Shown: positions 9,919-18,681 of the stretch, one piece after another
Layout: each line of letters starts with the position of its first letter
Numbering within the stretch: position 1 is the stretch's first letter
NCBI GenBank assembly: GCA_964528305.1
Contig: CAZGSD010000003.1
Location: 1-55,486 of the forward strand
DNA from: CAZGSD01 sp964528305
GTDB taxonomy: Bacteria; Patescibacteriota; Gracilibacteria; UBA1369
DNA length: 55,486 nucleotides
Direction of reading: 5' to 3'
Made by a program: the position numbers and the translations under genes
Notes under the pieces: generated by a model
What the model was told of the DNA's origin: nothing
What the model saw: the letters and a program-made list of their open reading frames with translations, nothing else
Database searches by the model: none

Positions 9919-10791
9919 TTATAACCATTGATAATTATTGAAAATCCACTGGGAAAGTATTTTGCTTTCAGTGAATCGGTTTGGACTGTTTAAAATAACG
10001 TTGAGAATTTTTTGGCCCGTTGGTGACTCTACTATGCTAATCAAACATTGGCCTGCTAATTCGGTAGTGCCGGTTTTGAGGCCCCAAACTTTGAGGTAAC
10101 TGGAGAGGAGGTCATTGGTGGTGTTTAATTCGTGTTTTTGGGCTCCATCTACTGAAGTTGCTGTTCCCGTGGTGAGTTGAGCGTACTCTCGTATTAGAGA
10201 ATTTTTATAGATGGCTCTAGCTAGTATGGCTAAATCTTCTGCAGTGGAATATTGTCCTGGTGCGTCGAAGCCCGTGGGATTAATAAAGTTGCTGTTGCCC
10301 ATTCCTAGTTGGGCAGCTTTGGCATTCATTTTGGTGGCGAACTCTTCTAAAGTATTGCTGTCGTGATAGGCCAAGGCTAGGGCGGCGTCATTGGCGGATT
10401 TGATGAGTATGGCTTTGATTAACTCTCGAACAGAAATTTTTTCATTGGCGAGTAAATAGATTTTGGCTGGTTCTACGGTGATTGCTCTTTTATCAACAGT
10501 TACTAATTCATCGGGGCTGTATTGATCTAATATGACCAGAACGGTCATAAGTTTGGTTAGACTGGCTATGGGTAAAGGGGTGGTGCTTTGTCGTGCCCAT
10601 AATGTTTTGCCGGTTTCCAAGTCGACGCTTAAAGCAGAGGAAGCCTGAAGAATGGGGCCCATGGATAAACTGGTTTTGACAGGATAGGCGGCAATATTTT
10701 CTAGTATTGGTGGGGCTGGCGGCATGCGGAAAGCTTCAACCATTAAGGATATTTGTGGCAGGGTGATGAGACTGATTAGTGATAGCAGCAT
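9919..10791 (-). CDS. D-alanyl-D-alanine carboxypeptidase (S11, DacA type)
   Basis: Penicillin-binding serine peptidase that trims the terminal D-Ala of peptidoglycan stems outside the membrane. All three catalytic motifs are present: SLTK with Ser77, SAN at 132-134 and KTG at 239-241. The first 20 residues are a hydrophobic signal segment. At 290 residues it has only the catalytic domain and lacks the C-terminal beta domain and amphipathic anchor of DacA/PBP5, so it may be released or held by the uncleaved N-terminus. It starts 16 bases after the LCP gene stop without an evident Shine-Dalgarno sequence. Confidence 0.93.
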   Translation of the reverse strand: MLLSLISLITLPQISLMVEAFRMPPAPPILENIAAYPVKTSLSMGPILQASSALSVDLETGKTLWARQSTTPLPIASLTKLMTVLVILDQYSPDELVTVDKRAITVEPAKIYLLANEKISVRELIKAILIKSANDAALALAYHDSNTLEEFATKMNAKAAQLGMGNSNFINPTGFDAPGQYSTAEDLAILARAIYKNSLIREYAQLTTGTATSVDGAQKHELNTTNDLLSSYLKVWGLKTGTTELAGQCLISIVESPTGQKILNVILNSPNRFTESKILSQWIFNNYQWL

Positions 10792-10807
10792 GAGTTTTTT
10801 GGGGGGA

Positions 10808-12331
10808 TTACGGGGCGTCTGCAGGAATGAGCGGTTTTTCTGCAGTGTCTGTTTCAGAGGATTTTTCTGTTTCTTCGGGGGTGGCTAGGTACAATAGATT
10901 GTCAAAACTGTCTGGCGTGGTGAGGGATTTGTAGTCTTGGCCAAATTCTATAACAATCTTGCTATTTATTCTCTTTTCGCCGATTAAGTATTCTTCCGGG
11001 ATGCCTTCTATAATTGGGGCATTGATAATTTTTTTGATGATTTGTAGTGATGTTTCTGGTATTTGTTTTTGGCCATTTTCATCAACTATAGGGTCGTAGT
11101 ATATGCTGGTACGTTTTAGATCGCGGTCTCTGGCATTACTGTAATAAACAACATTGAGACATTCACGGCTTAGGCGGTTGAGGTAGGTATAAGCTAGTCC
11201 AGAGACTTTGGTTCCATTTAGTACTTGGATTTCCGGATTTAATTTTAAATCATTATAGAAATAGTGTTGGCTGAATTGTTGTATTTCATCGAAATTATTT
11301 CCAGCAGGTAGAAGTACTGAGGCACCAGCAAAAAATTCCCTGCTAGGTGTATAGAGAAAACCTCCGCAGCTGGTGAAATCGTCTGAAATAACGCGAGAAT
11401 CTATTTGATCACGATTGATGTTTTTGGAGATTTTGGCTAATTCCAGGATTTCCGCTATAGAGAGATTGGTGTCGATGCTGTCTGCTACAGAGTTGTAGAG
11501 ATTTTGAATTTTACCGGGATCGCTTAAAAGTTTGATATTGAGGGCTTGCTCTTTGATGGCGGCTAATAGGTTTTGTTGTCTTTTGGCGCGGTCAAAGTCA
11601 CTGGTCGTTTTGCGGCTGCGGGCGTATTTCAAAGCAGTGCGGCCGTCTAGTTTTTGGGGGCCTGCTTCCAAAACAAAAGTTTCAAAATAGATGGTTTCAT
11701 CTTTGGGAAAATGTGGATCATAAATGCGTTGTTCAACATTGACAGTAACTCCACCTAAAGCGTCGATGATTTTTACGAAACCATTGAAATCAACTTTTAC
11801 GGTATAGTGGATGGGAATGCCGGTGATATCGGTTATTTCTTGTCCCAGTTTAGTCATTGCTTGGGAGGAGCTTTTGTATTTATGCAGGAAACTATCATAG
11901 ATTTTGTTGATGCGTTCTCCGCCGGTTGCTGTATTGTCGATATAGAGATCCCGTGGAAGGGATAGCATTTTGACAGTGTGTTGTTTTTGGTTGAGACTAG
12001 CTACTATGATGGTGTCAGTGAGATTGGATCCATCATGTTCGGAGCCGCCAATGCCTAGTAGTAGAAAATTGGTTTGTCCATGGGTGTCTCTTTTAAGGTC
12101 TTTGCCAAAAGAAAATACTATTGAGCTGATGTCCAGACTTCTGGCTAGGCCAAAGACGGTTGCTATCAATATAAAAATAACAATTAAACCACTGGCTAGA
12201 CCAGCGAGATGAATGTGTGATGATGGTGCGTGGCTGGTGATGTTGTGTTTGGGAGGTCGTGGTTCTGTTGTGGGAGGAAGAGTTTTTAGCGCTCGTAACT
12301 GATTTTTAATTTTACGTTTTTTGAAATTCAT
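10808..12331 (-). CDS. LytR-CpsA-Psr family glycopolymer transferase
   Basis: LCP enzymes transfer lipid-linked glycopolymers to peptidoglycan or another acceptor at the outer face of the membrane. The protein has a basic cytoplasmic tail, one membrane helix (about residues 43-65), and the LCP core with SDLTDTIIVASLN-like strands (LTDTIIVA), MLSLPRDLYID, ERINKIYDSF and YARSRKTTSDFDRAKRQ, containing the Arg and Asp residues that bind the pyrophosphate. A C-terminal LytR_C-like region (IQVLNGTKVSGLA) follows at about 370-460, and the tail is Glu/Thr-rich. It is the first gene of the operon with carboxypeptidase and mraY. Confidence 0.93.
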   Translation of the reverse strand: MNFKKRKIKNQLRALKTLPPTTEPRPPKHNITSHAPSSHIHLAGLASGLIVIFILIATVFGLARSLDISSIVFSFGKDLKRDTHGQTNFLLLGIGGSEHDGSNLTDTIIVASLNQKQHTVKMLSLPRDLYIDNTATGGERINKIYDSFLHKYKSSSQAMTKLGQEITDITGIPIHYTVKVDFNGFVKIIDALGGVTVNVEQRIYDPHFPKDETIYFETFVLEAGPQKLDGRTALKYARSRKTTSDFDRAKRQQNLLAAIKEQALNIKLLSDPGKIQNLYNSVADSIDTNLSIAEILELAKISKNINRDQIDSRVISDDFTSCGGFLYTPSREFFAGASVLLPAGNNFDEIQQFSQHYFYNDLKLNPEIQVLNGTKVSGLAYTYLNRLSRECLNVVYYSNARDRDLKRTSIYYDPIVDENGQKQIPETSLQIIKKIINAPIIEGIPEEYLIGEKRINSKIVIEFGQDYKSLTTPDSFDNLLYLATPEETEKSSETDTAEKPLIPADAP

Positions 12332-12389
12332 ACTAGCTAAGTTAACCCTCTAGGCTTGCGGAATTCAATAACTCCAGTGGGTGTCGTAG

Positions 12390-12419
12390 ATTTTATTTTG
12401 GTAAGGGTATTTTACTCAA
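12390..12419 (-). promoter_or_regulatory. Promoter candidate for LCP-dac-mraY
   Basis: On the minus strand TTGAGT (12414-12419), 18-base spacer, TAAAAT (12390-12395), about 58 bases before the LCP start. It is divergent from, and close to, the lipoprotein promoter at 12429. Confidence 0.5.
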
Positions 12420-12428
12420 ACTCTAGGT

Positions 12429-12457
12429 TTGACGCCAGAAGTTTTTCTGGTTAGTAT
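12429..12457 (+). promoter_or_regulatory. Promoter with internal palindrome (lipoprotein gene)
   Basis: TTGACG (12429-12434), 17-base spacer, TAGTAT (12452-12457). The spacer is nearly filled by a perfect inverted repeat CCAGAA-GTTT-TTCTGG (12435-12450), a position where a repressor or MerR-type activator could act. The downstream start is 38 bases away. Confidence 0.7.
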
Positions 12458-12495
12458 CCGGGGGTAATTATGTAGATTTTTTAAACAAATAAAAC

Positions 12496-13455
12496 ATGCG
12501 TAAATTTCCCAAGATTTTGGTGGCGTCCGGACTGTTGACGTTGTCAATTGTCGTGACTGGATGTCAAAATGCTGCTCCTGGTCAACAAGGCGGTTCTCCT
12601 GAAGTTGCTTTACAACAGGGTATTTCCAAGCTGGCTGACGTAACTTCATATACTTATGCCGCTAAAGTGAAGGCTGATTTGACTGGTCCTGCTGGTGAAG
12701 CTCCGCAAAAGATAGCTTTTAATTTAAATTTGGATGGAAATGTGGAAGTAAAAGATTCTACTGATCCGCGTTTTAATTTAAAAATGTCAGGTAATATGCT
12801 GGCGGATAGTGATGGTGGTAGCGCTGATCTGGAGTTTCGTTTGAACAAAGAAGCTATGTTCGTGAATTTGTTGAAACTGGAAGGACAGGGCTCTGTGACT
12901 ATTCCCGCGGAAATGAAGGCCCAGTTGATTGGTAAATGGTGGACTTTGCCAATTCCTCCAGAAGCGTTGCAAGAAATGGCTAAGTCTTTACCACAAGGAG
13001 GGCAGGCTAATTTGACTGAAGAACAGAAAAAGGTGAAGGCTTTGGTGGAACAGACCAAGTTTTTCAAAAATGTAGAATTCAAGGGAACAGAAAATGTAGG
13101 TGGTGAAATGAGCAATCATTATACTGCTATGTTTGATAAAGATGCTTTTATGGGGTTTGTGGTTAAGATGGCTGAATTGCAAAATCAGCCAATGTCTGAA
13201 GCCGATCAGTCTCAAATGAAAGCAGGTATGGCTAATATGGATTTCAATGGCCATGTTTATGTTGGTCAAAATTCAGGAGTGCTTAATAAAGTAAAAGGAG
13301 ATTTGACTTTCAAAGATGCTTCCAATGCCAACTCACCAAGTGGAACTGTGGCTATGGAGTTGATGTTGTCTGATTTGAATAAGCCAGTTACTGTAGAAGT
13401 TCCAGCTGGTGCACAACCGGTGCCGTTGGAGGCGTTAGGAGGTTTTGGCTTGTAA
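12496..13455 (+). CDS. Secreted lipoprotein, LppX/DUF6612-like fold
   Basis: A 319-residue lipoprotein: hydrophobic signal peptide with lipobox VVTG-Cys23, so it should be acylated and anchored on the outer face of the membrane. The mature part begins with a Gln/Gly-rich linker and then resembles lipid-carrier-like proteins of the LolA/LppX type: a helix with LADVTSYTYAAKVKADL, a run of alternating beta strands with a FNLNLDGNVEV-type pattern, and a middle region describing mature-protein measurements such as GKWWTLPIPPEALQEM. The family match is by pattern only; lipid binding is inference. It stands alone between its own promoter and a long hairpin. Confidence 0.75.
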   Translation: MRKFPKILVASGLLTLSIVVTGCQNAAPGQQGGSPEVALQQGISKLADVTSYTYAAKVKADLTGPAGEAPQKIAFNLNLDGNVEVKDSTDPRFNLKMSGNMLADSDGGSADLEFRLNKEAMFVNLLKLEGQGSVTIPAEMKAQLIGKWWTLPIPPEALQEMAKSLPQGGQANLTEEQKKVKALVEQTKFFKNVEFKGTENVGGEMSNHYTAMFDKDAFMGFVVKMAELQNQPMSEADQSQMKAGMANMDFNGHVYVGQNSGVLNKVKGDLTFKDASNANSPSGTVAMELMLSDLNKPVTVEVPAGAQPVPLEALGGFGL

Positions 13456-13456
13456 A

Positions 13457-13583
13457 TCAGGAAGCTCAGTAAATTGTATTTTACGTTGTCAACTGCACTA
13501 AAATATTCCTCACGTATATTTTATACGCTGCGGAATATTTTAGTTTGTTTCCTAGTAAAATAGCAATTTACTGAGCTTCCTGA
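13457..13583 (+). repeat. Long nested inverted repeat (probable terminator-like hairpin)
   Basis: Perfect 20-bp arms at 13457-13476 and 13564-13583, extended inward by TATTTTAC/GTAAAATA with one bulged base. Inside lie perfect 12-bp arms CTAAAATATTCC (13498-13509) and GGAATATTTTAG (13532-13543), and innermost CGTATA-TTT-TATACG (13513-13527). It begins one base after the lipoprotein stop and is followed by GGTTTTTG. It is far longer than a usual intrinsic terminator; no transposase is near. Confidence 0.85.
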
Positions 13584-13724
13584 CGGTTTTTGAGCCGTGT
13601 TGTAACACTGTCTATGCAGGTTTTTTTGCCGCCTTGTACAAAACAATTTCCGAAACTTCCGGCGTTTTAACTTGTTTCAGCGAAATTTCAGTCTGGGTTA
13701 AGGTGGTGTTGCTAAGTTGGGATT

Positions 13725-15194
13725 GTGAGGAGGGATATTATTATCAATAGTGGGATTGTTGCTTATTTAAATGGCATAAGCGCCATGTCTGGGGGGTTTG
13801 GTATGAGTTTGCCAGCTGTTTTGATGCCAATGGGGTTGGTGTGGATGGTTTGGTGGTGGTGGCCGTTGTTGTGGCGTTATCGAATGACCTGGTTGTTGTT
13901 ACTGATGTGTTTTTTCTTTGGAGTGCTGCGTATGGTGATGATAGTAGAGCAGCGGGATTGGCGCGGTGATGTGGGTATAGATGATGTGATGGTGGAGGGC
14001 GTGGTGCGTGCTTTGCCGCAGGTTAAGCAAGGGCGGGTGGAGGTGGTGTTGGAGGAGGTGCGTTTTAATGGCGCTGTACAGGGTGAGGGATTAGTGATGG
14101 TGAAATTGCCAATGATGACTTTGGTTCAGCCTGGTAGTTTGATTAAAATGAAAGCGGATCTGGTTGGAAGTAATGATGCTAAGTGGGTGGAAAGTTATAA
14201 ACAATATTTATGGAGGCAAAAAATTCGTTGGGTATCCGATAAACCATCTCAAGTGGTGGTTGTGGCTGATGTGGAAAGGAATTTGGTAAATTGGTTCTGG
14301 TTGATATTATGGCAGATGCGTCAATGGTTGATGTGGGTGGTGGAGAGTACTTTGCGTGAACCGGCAGCTTCATTGGTGATGGGTGTTTTAATTGGGGAGA
14401 GAGGTAGTTTGCCAGCAGCTTTGGCAGCTAATTTCCAAACTACTGGGCTAACGCATTTATTGGCTATTTCTGGTTTCAATATTACTTTGATTATCAATTT
14501 GATGCTGTGCTTGGTGAGGAAAAATTCCAAAATAATACGCTGGGGGTTTTGTTTGCTAGTAATTACAGGGTTTGTTTGTTTGACTGGGGCTTCGGCCAGT
14601 GTGCTTCGGGCTGCTGTGATGGGGATGTTGGCTTTGTCGGTGATGACGTGGGGGCGGCGGGCGCAGGTATTGAAAATACTATTAATGAGTGTGGTTTTGA
14701 TAGTCACTCTTGATCCGATGATTTTAAATTTTGATTTGTCTTTTCAGTTGTCGGTTTTGGCTACTTTGAGTTTGGTTTGGTTTGCTGATAGTGGTAAGTG
14801 GCAGAATTGGCAGTTGAGTTGGCAGCAGTGGGTGTGGGATGCTTTGTGGTTGACTATAGCGGCGCAGGTATTGACTTTGCCGCTAATATTTTTTCATTTT
14901 GGAAAAATATCAATAATTGCTCCATTGGCAAATTTACTGATTGGGCCTTTGATACCTGTTTTAATGTTATTGGGGTTTGTTTTGATTTTGATGCAGAGTT
15001 TCTTGCCTTGGGGAGGGATATTGCTGGCTGGTATGATAGAGATGCTCGTTTGGCTGATGCGGTTTTTGATCGATAATTTGGCTGGATGGCCGGGGGCGCA
15101 GATTGAGGTGCCTGCGGGAGATTGGTGGTGGGTGATTTTTTACTATTTGTTGCTGATTATATTTTCTCGTAAACGTAAACTGGTGCCAGGTTAA
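13725..15194 (+). CDS. comEC: ComEC/Rec2-type DNA uptake channel, short form
   Basis: Polytopic membrane protein homologous to the ComEC channel that passes single-stranded DNA into the cytoplasm. An N-terminal DUF4131-like part with two or three membrane helices and a small soluble region (residues 1-170) is followed by the Competence domain: SLVMGVLIGERGSLP, NFQTTGLTHLLAISGFNITL and LTGASASVLRAAVMG, then several helices. It ends at 489 residues and lacks the C-terminal metallo-beta-lactamase nuclease domain of full ComEC. The GTG start is weak; AGGAGG lies just inside the reading frame, and the ATG at 13785 is an alternative. The last 38 bases overlap a convergent gene. Confidence 0.9.
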   Translation: MRRDIIINSGIVAYLNGISAMSGGFGMSLPAVLMPMGLVWMVWWWWPLLWRYRMTWLLLLMCFFFGVLRMVMIVEQRDWRGDVGIDDVMVEGVVRALPQVKQGRVEVVLEEVRFNGAVQGEGLVMVKLPMMTLVQPGSLIKMKADLVGSNDAKWVESYKQYLWRQKIRWVSDKPSQVVVVADVERNLVNWFWLILWQMRQWLMWVVESTLREPAASLVMGVLIGERGSLPAALAANFQTTGLTHLLAISGFNITLIINLMLCLVRKNSKIIRWGFCLLVITGFVCLTGASASVLRAAVMGMLALSVMTWGRRAQVLKILLMSVVLIVTLDPMILNFDLSFQLSVLATLSLVWFADSGKWQNWQLSWQQWVWDALWLTIAAQVLTLPLIFFHFGKISIIAPLANLLIGPLIPVLMLLGFVLILMQSFLPWGGILLAGMIEMLVWLMRFLIDNLAGWPGAQIEVPAGDWWWVIFYYLLLIIFSRKRKLVPG

Positions 15195-15789
15195 GTTTTG
15201 GGTTGCGATCTTCTTTGTGTATTAATTTCCAATTAGGAATTTCAAAGGCATAGGAATAAATTTTGGTGCCTGGGCGGATTTTTTTGTCTAGTGAGGGTTG
15301 AATGTGGCGTAATGTTTCTGGCAGCAAATAGCAAAATATTATCTCGGCATCGTTTAAATTTTTGTTTTTAAAATTGCCAAATTTGATGTCAGCCTTGGAT
15401 TTCCAGAGGAATTTACGAAGGAGAGCCCAGAGATAGACTGTGGGTGATAGCTCAATACCGGTGGCTTTGGCCCCATACTCATTGGCTGCCAGATAAACAA
15501 ATCGCCCATCTCCACAGCCAAGATCATAAACATGTTGGCCCTTTTTAATTTTAGCCAAGGCTACCATTTGTCGTACTCTTTCCATTGGAGTTGGTACAAA
15601 TGGGGCTCCGTAAATGGTGGTCATAATGGTTGGCACACTTATTAAAATAAGTAGGCTTAATGACCAGATATTATTGAAGTGTATACTGAGTACATATATT
15701 AATGGAATGATTAATAATAATGCGGCAATAGCAGTGATCATATCCAGGATGCTTTGCCATTTTATGTTTTTGGGAGATGGTGTGCTCAT
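15157..15789 (-). CDS. Membrane-anchored class I SAM-dependent methyltransferase
   Basis: Two hydrophobic helices (about residues 18-60) precede a compact methyltransferase domain with motif I YDLGCGDGRFVYLAA and the acidic ribose-binding end of beta-2 in ATGIELSP. The catalytic domain is small (about 140 residues) and has no substrate-recognition domain, so the substrate cannot be read off. Its ATG overlaps the stop of the ribonucleotide-reductase-like gene by four bases (ATGA), meaning translational coupling in the ferredoxin-DHH-RNR-like operon. The 3' end overlaps comEC on the other strand. Confidence 0.88.
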   Translation of the reverse strand: MSTPSPKNIKWQSILDMITAIAALLLIIPLIYVLSIHFNNIWSLSLLILISVPTIMTTIYGAPFVPTPMERVRQMVALAKIKKGQHVYDLGCGDGRFVYLAANEYGAKATGIELSPTVYLWALLRKFLWKSKADIKFGNFKNKNLNDAEIIFCYLLPETLRHIQPSLDKKIRPGTKIYSYAFEIPNWKLIHKEDRNPKLNLAPVYVYEKI

Positions 15790-17690
15790 GTGCTGATGGG
15801 TGGTAGGGTTATTTCTTCGGTTTTGCGTACTTGAAACAGTGGGGGTTGTATTTCACGGTGGCGGCGTTTGTGATGGGTGCCTAGATTGAGTAGGAAGTTT
15901 GCGTCAGTATTTTCCATTTCTGTTGCTGCTGATTTTTGAAAATGTTCAAATTGACAGAGCCTGATTCTTCCTAATCCATGTTGAATAGCTTGGATGAAAC
16001 TGTTTTTAATTTCGTCGCCCCCCTCGATAGTATTCCCTAGGTAGATTTTTTTATCTACAGGTTGTTTTAGTAGTTGTTCCAAGTGATGTTGTAACTCTAA
16101 ATGGAAGGAAGTTGAGATTTCTGTGGCTGTTAAAAAGAGATTTTTGATGTTACTCGGTAAATTAGCCAAATGTTGCAGGGAATTTTGTTGTTGAATATCA
16201 TGTAGATGTTCCGGCTGGTGGTATTCGTATTGTTGTAGAAGTTTTTGGAGCTTGGGGTGAATTTGGTAACTTTCGCGGCCTTCTAGGCTGGTTTTGATGG
16301 TAATGAGTTGATCGATAGTTTCTAATCCTCGTGAAGACTGGAAGGTGCTAAGTAATGGTGACTGTAAGTTAACGGTGAGATGGTGGATTGTATTTTCGGA
16401 GGATGTCTCGTGTGTTGATAGTAGTTGTTTGGCTGTTTCTAGATTAGCTATTGAATTGTAGGCAATATTTTGTCCAATCAAAAAATCGTGCCAGCCGGTT
16501 ATTTGTATGGCTGTTTTGATTGGTAATTGTTGGTGGCTGGCTAGATGGGATTTTTGTATTTGTAGATAGTTTTGAATTTCCTGTAAATCCTGGGGGAGTG
16601 TTTGTTCCAGATTGGATGCATCCTGATAGGCAGCCAAGTTGATTACTCCGCTGATTTCTAGCCAGCTATGGTTAATCTGTGGTTCGATAATTAAGCCTAG
16701 CGCTGGATTCTCCATGATAGTGGAGACCAGTAGATCAAAAGTGTTTTTGGCGCTGAGGAGGTTAACGGTTTGGCCGTTTTCGGGATTGATTAGGTCATAG
16801 TCTTCATCTTGATTGAGTGCCTCGATAAAGCTGGGGCTTAATTCGATGGAAAACTCCAGATAGCGTGATGAGCTGTTTTTGGGGAAATTTTTGATGAAAA
16901 TTAGGTATTCTAAAATGTCCGGGTGATGAATGTTGAGTATGAAATTTTGTGGTGGGGTGAATTCTGTGCTGAGATTTTGTCTAAGTATTTCGAAAGTAGA
17001 TGTGTAGATTTTTATAAATGATACTGGTCCAGAGGAAAATCCTTGTGTGGATTTGATTGTGGACATTTTTGGGCGAATAGCGGAAAAATTGATGGAGGAA
17101 GAGATGGTGTTTTGGAAATTAACCGCGACGCTTTTGAGATGATCGAAAATATCGTTTAAATCGTCCTGTAGAGCGAGATGCGTGTGGCTGAAGGCGTGAG
17201 AGCTCCTGAGGGTGTTTTGATGCGGTAAAAAACGGCCTTGTTGTATTAATTCAATAATATTGGCGGAATTGGTCGTGTTAATACCTTGAAGAGTTCCTAA
17301 ATCAGTTATGAGTTGATGTATATCTGGGGAGGAGTGTGTGGCGGGTAGATACAATTTTTTTAGTCTTTCTTGATTTTGTGATGTGAAATATAGATCGGAA
17401 GTTTTTTGTGCTGGCAGAATCACTCCTGTTGTTTCAAGATGTTTAGCTAATTTGGTATGTCCTGTTTCTCTGGTTAAGCTGATGATTAATTCATTTAGTT
17501 GTTTGTCGCTGATGTATTTTTGTTCTCCCATTAGCAAAATACTGAGAAACTGGTTTAGTTTTTCCAGGATGTGTTCTGGTTGAAAATCTTTTTCATCTGC
17601 TTTGGTGGCGTGGGATTTCAAAATTTCTCCCAATGATTCCAGGGTGAGTTGAATTTCCTGATTGTCGATGGTGAGTAGTGTGAATGTCAT
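15786..17690 (-). CDS. Ribonucleotide reductase-like protein lacking catalytic cysteines
   Basis: A 634-residue protein whose order of motifs follows class II-type ribonucleotide reductases. Residues 1-90 resemble an ATP-cone (ISDKQLNELI...GHTKLAKHL). From 150: GRFLPHQNT for GRxLPNSPT, INFSAIRPK for FNFSRLRPK, STQGFSSGPVSFIKIY for the SxxGPVSFMxIFD signature, HHPDILEYL for HPDIxEFI, DYDLINPENG, SGVINLAAY for CNLGSINLA, and LPSNIKNLFLTATEI for the IPxxIKxLFxTAxEI near the end. Only one cysteine exists in the whole protein (Cys579); the thiyl-radical, redox-pair and C-terminal cysteines and the NPCGE motif are gone. It should not reduce nucleotides. The start at 17690 is 4 bases after the DHH stop; an in-frame upstream start (17780) would overlap DHH. 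Confidence 0.72.
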   Translation of the reverse strand: MTFTLLTIDNQEIQLTLESLGEILKSHATKADEKDFQPEHILEKLNQFLSILLMGEQKYISDKQLNELIISLTRETGHTKLAKHLETTGVILPAQKTSDLYFTSQNQERLKKLYLPATHSSPDIHQLITDLGTLQGINTTNSANIIELIQQGRFLPHQNTLRSSHAFSHTHLALQDDLNDIFDHLKSVAVNFQNTISSSINFSAIRPKMSTIKSTQGFSSGPVSFIKIYTSTFEILRQNLSTEFTPPQNFILNIHHPDILEYLIFIKNFPKNSSSRYLEFSIELSPSFIEALNQDEDYDLINPENGQTVNLLSAKNTFDLLVSTIMENPALGLIIEPQINHSWLEISGVINLAAYQDASNLEQTLPQDLQEIQNYLQIQKSHLASHQQLPIKTAIQITGWHDFLIGQNIAYNSIANLETAKQLLSTHETSSENTIHHLTVNLQSPLLSTFQSSRGLETIDQLITIKTSLEGRESYQIHPKLQKLLQQYEYHQPEHLHDIQQQNSLQHLANLPSNIKNLFLTATEISTSFHLELQHHLEQLLKQPVDKKIYLGNTIEGGDEIKNSFIQAIQHGLGRIRLCQFEHFQKSAATEMENTDANFLLNLGTHHKRRHREIQPPLFQVRKTEEITLPPIST

Positions 17691-17694
17691 AAAT

Positions 17695-18678
17695 TTATTG
17701 CTTAACTGTCCAGAATGTTTCTGTGGCGATATTGCCTGGGAAGCTGAATCCTGAGGCTTTGCGATGGCCACCTCCTCCAAATTGTCCGGCCAGATCGGAT
17801 AGGTTTATATGATCATGATTCGTGCGAAGCGAGCCTTTGATAGTATTTTGTTTATCCTGATGTATCATAACAGTGAAGTCACTGTTTTCAGCAGTATTTA
17901 AATATCCTATGAGTCCGCTCAAATCCTCGGTGACGGTTTGGAATTTATCAAGCTGGTCCGGGGTGACAACTGTTACCGTGGTATTATTTGGCGAAAGTCG
18001 GGTGTTTTCTAAAATATGCCCCCATAAATGGTATTTATGTAGATGAAAATTTTGGTAGAGGCTGCGGAAAACGCTATTTATGCTGGCTCCGTGGGCTGTT
18101 AGATCGCTAGCCATGTCTAAAACTTGCGGAGTGACATTGGAATGCATAAAGCTGCCGGTATCATAATAGAGTCCAAAAAGCAGGCAGGTGGCGATGTGTG
18201 GAGTGATTGGCTGCCCCCAATGTTTCAATAAATTGTAAATAATTTCGGCGGTGGAGGAAGCATTGGTGTATACCAAATTGATGTGGCCAAAGTTATTATT
18301 GGAAGCGTGATGATCTATATTGATGAAGGTTCCCTTGAATTCCGGGGCGTGTATGTCTGTGAATGCTACCTGAGATAGGCTGCCGCAATCTACGCTGATT
18401 AACAGATCATATTTATTAATATCCAGTAACTCTTGGAAAGGGGAGTTTGCGCAGATTGTTTTGCAGGTATCTGGTGGATTGTGGATGCATAAAGAGTCTA
18501 CTGTTTTGCCCAGGCGGAAAAGTGTGTCTCTCAGAGCCAAATTACTACCGATGCTGTCTGGGTCAGGATTTCGATGGGAAATAATGCCGATATGTGTGGC
18601 ATTGTTAAACGCGGTCCAGGCTAAATCAGCCTGTTCGGTGTTTAACTTGAATTGTGGAGTCGATGTGCTATGAGGCAA
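17695..18678 (-). CDS. DHH/DHHA1 phosphoesterase, NrnA-like
   Basis: Manganese-dependent phosphodiesterase of the family that degrades nanoRNA, pAp or cyclic dinucleotide products. DHH motifs are ordered: SHRNPDPDSIGS (usual SHxxPDGDxxGS), ISVDCGS, the DHH signature NIDHHASNNNFG and YYDTGSF. The DHHA1 domain carries the glycine-rich GGGGHRKASGF near the C-terminus. The 327-residue length matches NrnA. The start codon is TTG, three bases after the ferredoxin stop; no ATG is available nearby. It is coupled to the ribonucleotide-reductase-like gene by a 4-base gap, which links nucleotide degradation with a likely nucleotide-binding protein. Confidence 0.93.
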   Translation of the reverse strand: MPHSTSTPQFKLNTEQADLAWTAFNNATHIGIISHRNPDPDSIGSNLALRDTLFRLGKTVDSLCIHNPPDTCKTICANSPFQELLDINKYDLLISVDCGSLSQVAFTDIHAPEFKGTFINIDHHASNNNFGHINLVYTNASSTAEIIYNLLKHWGQPITPHIATCLLFGLYYDTGSFMHSNVTPQVLDMASDLTAHGASINSVFRSLYQNFHLHKYHLWGHILENTRLSPNNTTVTVVTPDQLDKFQTVTEDLSGLIGYLNTAENSDFTVMIHQDKQNTIKGSLRTNHDHINLSDLAGQFGGGGHRKASGFSFPGNIATETFWTVKQ

Positions 18679-18681
18679 GGG

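Noticed and set aside
13457..13583. CRISPR array or IS terminal repeats
   Set aside because: There is one inverted pair only, with no regularly spaced direct repeats and no coding content between the arms.
17691..17780. Upstream extension of the RNR-like gene to 17780
   Set aside because: It would overlap the DHH gene by some 86 bases; ATG 17690 sits four bases after the DHH stop and starts the ATP-cone-like part.
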